Below are positions 6,065-9,221 of a stretch of DNA of 9,221 bases, piece by piece (position 1 is the stretch's first letter; every line of letters begins with the position of its first letter). The notes beneath the pieces were generated by a model, which searched no databases, was not told the DNA's origin, and saw only the letters and a program-made list of their open reading frames with translations. Origin of the DNA: an uncultured Clostridium sp. (GTDB taxonomy: Bacteria; Bacillota; Clostridia; Lachnospirales; Lachnospiraceae). The position numbers were made by a program, and so were the translations under genes. The DNA lies in contig URUX01000097.1 of assembly GCA_900551135.1 (NCBI GenBank), positions 1-9,221 of the forward strand, read 5' to 3'.

Positions 6065-7608
6065 TAACGCACCTTCCGCTCCAAAATATGGCCGTTGAGT
6101 TCAGCGCCAAGCCCTAAATGTGTAGTATCCTGAAGTACATTTTGCCCTGCTTTCAGTTTTTCAATCTCAGAACGCTTTACCAGGTATCCGGTAATGCGGA
6201 TTACATCGCTGTCATTTGCATAGAAGGATAAATATCTTAAATCTTTCCGGAATGATCCCTTCACAATGTCTAAAACAAATTCCGGATTTTTGTGAACGGT
6301 CGTATCGATCGGGAAAATATCTCCCGTTCCTGATGGGAAGTATTTGTGGAATTTTGCACACTGCAGCAGGTGATCGATCAGTTCATCCGGTTCTTCCCCA
6401 ATCGGAATACGGGTGCCTGGACTGATATGCTGGTCTTCTGCAATTCCTACCTGGGCATGAAGCAGGAAATGGCCGCCTGTTGCCTCACAGTATGGATTGG
6501 TATGATTTTGATTAAATGCATCAATCTGATCCATAATCTCAACCCCAAGCTGGGTTGCATACTCATCATGACCGTACCGTCCGGTCTTTCCTTCTTTTTC
6601 CAAAAGAATATTGACACATTCCGCCATACCCACCATGCCGAACATGGCAGTAAACCGATCTCTGTGAATAAATCCCTCTTTTGCCAGGAAATTATTCTCG
6701 AAAAATCCGCTTTCTTCAACTTCAAATTTAATTCTGGCATCCATATATCTGGCCATAATGTCCATTACATAAGGAAGCTGGTTTTCTTTGAAGTCTGCAA
6801 TATTTTCAGCTCTCTTTGCAATATTTCCTAAAATCAGACGGCACAATGTATAAGAACCGCCGCCCAGCAAAAGGCCGTTATAGCAGCTTGCAATCACATA
6901 ATTTTCTCCCAATTCGCCCTTAAACATCTTGTGATTGGCAAAACTTGGCTTCGCACTGTGAAGAGCCGTATCGACTGCAAGCAGGGCAAAATCATCCGGA
7001 GTTACGCCCTCTTCATATTTCATGGTCAGGTTTGGAACCGCCTGCTCTAACTCTTTTTCAACCTCCAGCAGCAGCCGGCCTGCCTTGGTTGCTCTGGGAC
7101 CAATGTTTGCATGGGAAAAGGAATCCAGCACAGTCCGATCAATATGCTGCATGAAAAGCTTCAGCATTTTCTTTGCCTGTTCTTCCTCTACATCATTAAT
7201 AAAAGGCTCCAGCAGTTCATCCAGCGCGCCTACATAAACAGGAAAGTTGGTAACACTGGGAACATGTTTGTAAAAAATCAAAAGGGAATTGAGAGCCTCA
7301 TATAAATCTTTTGGCGGATCAAGCTGCAAAAATTTGCTGCCCTCTCTCATAAACTTAAAATAATCCGGAATAATGTAACGCGGGCGCACCGGTGCATGTC
7401 CCTCTGCCAAGTCGCAGATACATTTTACATCTCCCGGAACATTCAGCAGTTCATCCAATCCCTCCGGAATATCCAGAACCTCCATTAAAGAATCTGCTTT
7501 TCCTGCCATATTGGCTACCTTTTGTTCGTGGGTTAAAATAGGGCTTTCAATAATTTCTAAAATTTCCTGACGTGTCTGTTCCACACGTTCCATGGTAATT
7601 TCTCTCAT
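6064..7608 (-). CDS. yjjI: YjjI-family glycyl radical enzyme, reaction unknown
   Basis: Oxygen-sensitive radical enzyme of the YjjI group (formerly DUF3029). The 514 residues are close to the 516 of E. coli YjjI as I recall it, and well short of pyruvate formate-lyase-type enzymes (about 750-850). The C-terminal radical motif is RITGY at 471-475, making Gly474 the radical site. The likely catalytic cysteine is Cys242 in ASCYNG, because the SCYN and following GGGS pattern is also in the E. coli protein as I remember it. Other shared blocks are EGHAP near 69, HVPSVT near 115, HANIGP at 166-171 and LLHAQ-GI near 382. The ATG has AAAGGAG 6 bases upstream. To my knowledge no reaction is firmly assigned. 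The setting inside a nucleoside importer, and the E. coli setting beside deo genes, suggest a nucleoside- or pentose-derived substrate. Confidence 0.93.
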   Translation of the reverse strand: MREITMERVEQTRQEILEIIESPILTHEQKVANMAGKADSLMEVLDIPEGLDELLNVPGDVKCICDLAEGHAPVRPRYIIPDYFKFMREGSKFLQLDPPKDLYEALNSLLIFYKHVPSVTNFPVYVGALDELLEPFINDVEEEQAKKMLKLFMQHIDRTVLDSFSHANIGPRATKAGRLLLEVEKELEQAVPNLTMKYEEGVTPDDFALLAVDTALHSAKPSFANHKMFKGELGENYVIASCYNGLLLGGGSYTLCRLILGNIAKRAENIADFKENQLPYVMDIMARYMDARIKFEVEESGFFENNFLAKEGFIHRDRFTAMFGMVGMAECVNILLEKEGKTGRYGHDEYATQLGVEIMDQIDAFNQNHTNPYCEATGGHFLLHAQVGIAEDQHISPGTRIPIGEEPDELIDHLLQCAKFHKYFPSGTGDIFPIDTTVHKNPEFVLDIVKGSFRKDLRYLSFYANDSDVIRITGYLVKRSEIEKLKAGQNVLQDTTHLGLGAELNGHILERKVR

Positions 7609-7649
7609 ATATTTCTCCTTTCTAAAAAGCAGTATTTATAGTTCCTCTC

Positions 7650-7681
7650 ACTTATAAAAGCCGGTTTCAGCTTTCATAAGT
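7650..7681 (-). repeat. Dyad/hairpin in the yjjI leader
   Basis: On the minus-strand RNA ACTTATGAAAGC pairs with GCTTTTATAAGT around an 8-base loop (12 pairs including one G-U). No T run follows, so it is not a terminator. It lies 42-73 bases before the yjjI ATG and could be a 5' stabilising stem or, as DNA, an operator. Confidence 0.5.
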
Positions 7682-7684
7682 CAA
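7654..7684 (-). promoter_or_regulatory. Possible weak internal promoter before yjjI
   Basis: A minus-strand TTGACT (7684-7679) is followed after 19 bases by TTTTAT (7659-7654). The -35 is good, but the spacing is long and the -10 matches only 4 of 6. It overlaps the dyad at 7650-7681. A genuine promoter here would let yjjI and the transporter be made independently of the lipoprotein; the support is slight. Confidence 0.25.
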
Positions 7685-7714
7685 AGGACTATCTCTTTTT
7701 CGGTACCTGTTTTT

Positions 7715-7759
7715 AACAAAGAGGATATCCATAAGCATATACCGTTTATGAATATCCTC
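7715..7759 (-). terminator. Probable intrinsic terminator or attenuator after bmp
   Basis: On the minus-strand RNA GAGGATATTCATAA (7759-7746) pairs with TTATGGATATCCTC (7734-7721), giving 14 pairs with one G-U and an 11-base loop. The stem is followed at once by TTTGTT, a short imperfect U run. The strong stem with a weak U run suggests partial termination, which would leave more binding-protein message than transporter message. The stem is seen directly; the function is inferred. Confidence 0.6.
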
Positions 7760-7769
7760 CCTCATTGTT

Positions 7770-7817
7770 CAGTTCAGGACACCTTATCTTCCTGCCGGAT
7801 ATTCCATTCCTGAACTG
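7770..7817 (-). repeat. Perfect 10-bp inverted repeat downstream of bmp
   Basis: CAGTTCAGGA and TCCTGAACTG are exact complements separated by 28 bases. The hairpin begins 33 bases after the bmp stop codon and is not followed by T residues, so by itself it is not an intrinsic terminator. It may protect the 3' end of the bmp message. Its loop contains GAATATCC (7804-7797), which is exactly complementary to part of the 5' arm of the next hairpin. Confidence 0.6.
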
Positions 7818-7850
7818 TTATGTTAAATCGCTCTGCCCTGTCTGTCAGAA

Positions 7851-9008
7851 TCAGTCATCCAGAGTATAGATTTCACCATAAGCTTTTTCAAAATCAGCCT
7901 TGTTGTTTGGAACAACGATTTCGCCGGAAGCAATCTTAGCCTTCACATCTTCGATCTCAGCGAGAAGTTCAGGAGTCAGATTATCTGTGGTAGGCGCAAT
8001 ATCTACACCAGCAGTATGGATGTCATAAGTCTTCACACCGCCGTCCAGCTTGCCGTATAAAGCAGCTTCAGCAGCGTCATAACTTGCATTGTCTACTCTC
8101 TTCATTGCAGAAGTTAAAATCGTTTCAGGAGCAATGGAACTCTGGTCAGTATCTACACCAATTGCCCAGATGTTGTTCTCTTTACATCCTTCGATTACGC
8201 CAAGTCCGGTACCGCCTGCTGCGTGGAATACAACGTCAGCGCCATCGGTAACCATCTTGGTAGTTGCAGACTTGCCAGTTGCCGGATCGTTAAATGCGTT
8301 GGCATTGTACTGTAAAATCTCTGCATCTGGATTTGCATCCTTCACACCTGCCAGATAGCCGTAACCAAATCCATGCATGTTGTCGCTTGCCATACCGATT
8401 ACGAAGCCAACCTTGTTGGACTCGGTAACCTTGCCAGCTACATAGCCTACCAGATAAGAAGACTGTGCTTGCTCAAACATCAGGCAGGATACGTTTGGAA
8501 GGTCAGCATTTGAAGAATCATCAATAATTGCAAACTGCTGATCCGGATATGCCTCTGCTGCCTTTCTGGTAGCGTCTGCCAGCATATAGCCTACACAGAT
8601 GATTAAGTCATACTCTTCGTCTACAAAGTTTTCAATGTTTGGAGTGTAGTCTGCGTCATTCTTAGACTCTAAATAATTAACCTGAATGCCCAGTTCCTCA
8701 CTTGCTTTCTGTAAGCCTTCCCAGGAAGACTGGTTGAAAGAGCCATCATTTACACCGCCTACGTCGGTAACCATACCAACCTTAAATTCAGACGGGTCTT
8801 TTACCGGGGTTCCTTTTTCTTCTGCCTCAGTTTCAGCTGCTTCTGCCTCGGTCTCGGATTCTGCCTCAGTCTCTGCTGCTGTAGTTGCTGCTTCCATTGC
8901 TGCGGTTGTCGCTGCTGCTGTAGTTGAATCGCTGGAACCACCGCCGCAAGCTGTCAGAGACAGTGCCATAGAAGCTGCAAGCAATAATGCTACTGCGGAT
9001 TTCTTCAT
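7851..9008 (-). CDS. BMP/PnrA-family nucleoside-binding lipoprotein
   Basis: Extracellular substrate-binding subunit of the importer, anchored to the outer face of the membrane. The 385-residue precursor has a signal peptide (KK followed by a hydrophobic core, about 1-20) and a lipobox LTAC ending at Cys21, the lipidated residue. A low-complexity linker follows (about 22-66) with TTAA-type repeats and Glu/Thr/Ala repeats. The binding domain starts near 74 with FKVGMVTDVGGVNDGSFNQSSWEG; the GG-NDGSFNQ block is the signature of BMP family proteins. Further marks are AAGGTG at 263-268 and GVDTDQS at 284-290, the latter supplying the Asp expected to contact the nucleoside. GAGGAGGAA lies about 7 bases before the ATG. 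Family members bind purine or pyrimidine nucleosides (PnrA, BmpA, NupN); specificity cannot be fixed here. It is separated from its transporter partners by the yjjI/yjjW pair. Confidence 0.95.
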   Translation of the reverse strand: MKKSAVALLLAASMALSLTACGGGSSDSTTAAATTAAMEAATTAAETEAESETEAEAAETEAEEKGTPVKDPSEFKVGMVTDVGGVNDGSFNQSSWEGLQKASEELGIQVNYLESKNDADYTPNIENFVDEEYDLIICVGYMLADATRKAAEAYPDQQFAIIDDSSNADLPNVSCLMFEQAQSSYLVGYVAGKVTESNKVGFVIGMASDNMHGFGYGYLAGVKDANPDAEILQYNANAFNDPATGKSATTKMVTDGADVVFHAAGGTGLGVIEGCKENNIWAIGVDTDQSSIAPETILTSAMKRVDNASYDAAEAALYGKLDGGVKTYDIHTAGVDIAPTTDNLTPELLAEIEDVKAKIASGEIVVPNNKADFEKAYGEIYTLDD

Positions 9009-9047
9009 AATTTCATTCCTCCTCTATGATTTGATAGATACTCTTAT

Positions 9048-9076
9048 ACTATACCTTTTTTTGACAAATTCGTCAA
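9048..9076 (-). promoter_or_regulatory. Sigma-A-type promoter of bmp
   Basis: Minus-strand TTGACG (9076-9071) and TATAGT (9053-9048) are separated by exactly 17 bases, with -35 matching 5 of 6 and -10 matching 5 of 6. Transcription should begin near 9041, giving a leader of only about 33 bases before the bmp ATG, too short for a riboswitch. The A-rich spacer and AT-rich upstream sequence should favour strong expression. Confidence 0.8.
9061..9076. promoter_or_regulatory. Operator-like palindrome over the bmp -35
   Basis: TTGACGAATTTGTCAA is a 16-base near-perfect palindrome: TTGAC and GTCAA half sites around a central AATT, with a single mismatched base pair. It covers the whole -35 element and part of the spacer, the position expected for repressor binding. 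No regulator gene is in the window, so the binding protein is unknown. Confidence 0.5.
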
Positions 9077-9084
9077 TAAAACCA

Positions 9085-9098
9085 TGCTAATTTTAGCA
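9085..9098. promoter_or_regulatory. Second dyad upstream of the bmp promoter
   Basis: TGCTAA and TTAGCA are exact inverted copies separated by 2 bases, 8 bases upstream of the -35. The position suits an activator or an auxiliary operator, but short AT-rich dyads arise by chance in such sequence. Confidence 0.3.
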
Positions 9099-9130
9099 AA
9101 AAATAATAGGCTGTTTTTTAAACAATCGGT

Positions 9131-9159
9131 TTTATGCACAAAAAAGAAACTTTTTTCAA
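9131..9159 (-). promoter_or_regulatory. Possible second, upstream promoter for bmp
   Basis: Minus-strand TTGAAA (9159-9154) is followed after 17 bases by CATAAA (9136-9131), with -35 matching 5 of 6 and -10 matching 4 of 6. The spacer contains the arms of an AAAAAAG/CTTTTTT hairpin (9140-9156). In AT-rich DNA such matches are frequent, so this is weaker than the promoter at 9048-9076. Confidence 0.3.
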
Positions 9160-9221
9160 GAGTATTTTTAGGCTTTCCTTATAAATTCTGGTATTATTTG
9201 TAATTTTTTTCCAACAAATTG

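Larger units (their letters stand above)
7609..7850 (-). other. Intergenic leader with three hairpins between bmp and yjjI
   Basis: This 242-base gap separates the lipoprotein stop codon from the yjjI start and carries no convincing gene on either strand. It holds three strong inverted repeats, listed separately: 7770-7817, 7721-7759 and 7650-7681. The arrangement suggests control of how much transcription passes from the highly expressed binding protein into the radical enzyme and transporter genes, or protection of the binding-protein mRNA end. The yjjI ribosome binding site is at its left end. Confidence 0.6.

Noticed and set aside
6064..7608. Pyruvate formate-lyase, glycerol/diol dehydratase or choline lyase
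   Set aside because: The protein is 200-300 residues shorter and lacks the adjacent-cysteine or GCxE motif; SCYN and several other blocks match YjjI instead.
7651..7684. CcpA-type cre site near TGAAAGCTGAAACC
   Set aside because: The central CG required by the cre consensus is missing, and the two halves are not in the expected symmetry.
9009..9047. Purine or other riboswitch before bmp
   Set aside because: The mapped-by-eye promoter leaves a leader of only about 33 bases, too short for a known riboswitch aptamer, and no aptamer core was seen.
8686..9090. A 134-codon plus-strand frame rich in Ala, Ser and Val
   Set aside because: It is the reverse reading of the lipoprotein signal and linker region; the apparent repeat pattern comes from the Ala/Thr/Glu codons on the other strand.
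9140..9156. AAAAAAG/CTTTTTT hairpin as a terminator of an upstream gene
   Set aside because: The stem is almost all A-T with a 3-base loop and would be unstable, and no gene end can be seen at this edge.

Overview
The window is a single, co-directional gene cluster on the minus strand, with transcription running from right to left. It looks like part of a Gram-positive anaerobe of the class Clostridia, most likely a gut-type Lachnospiraceae. The grounds for that are the lipoprotein with a long Ala/Thr/Glu-rich linker after its lipobox cysteine, strong AGGAGG-type ribosome binding sites, a sigma-A-type promoter in AT-rich DNA, and oxygen-sensitive glycyl-radical chemistry. This taxonomic call is inference from style, not from a marker gene.

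Layout in order of transcription. 9221-9009: AT-rich promoter region with a good -35/-10 pair and a near-perfect palindrome over the -35. 9008-7851: BMP/PnrA-type nucleoside-binding lipoprotein. 7850-7609: 242-bp gap holding three RNA hairpins, one of which looks like an intrinsic terminator or attenuator. 7608-6064 and 6064-5174: a YjjI-family glycyl radical enzyme and its YjjW radical-SAM activase, overlapping by 1 base. 5143-3602: ATP-binding protein with two nucleotide-binding domains. 3609-2551 and 2545-1610: two permeases. 1597-1169: cytidine deaminase. 1172-186: adenosine deaminase. 88-8: strong terminator. Spacings downstream of 7608 run from 8-base overlaps to 30-base gaps, so yjjI through add is very probably one transcript, ending at the hairpin near position 15-88.

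Taken together this is a nucleoside scavenging operon. The lipoprotein captures nucleosides outside the cell, the ATPase and two permeases import them, and the deaminases convert cytidine to uridine and adenosine to inosine. The unusual part is the YjjI/YjjW pair placed between the binding protein and the rest of its transporter. I know of no established reaction for YjjI. In E. coli the yjjI/yjjW genes lie next to the deo nucleoside-catabolism genes, so finding them embedded in a nucleoside importer of an unrelated lineage strengthens the inference that this glycyl radical enzyme acts on a nucleoside or on the (deoxy)ribose part released from one. This is the best candidate for undescribed biology in the window. 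The regulatory structures (operator-like palindrome, hairpin series with alternative pairing) are the second most interesting layer. No mobile elements, CRISPR arrays, tRNAs or rRNAs were seen.
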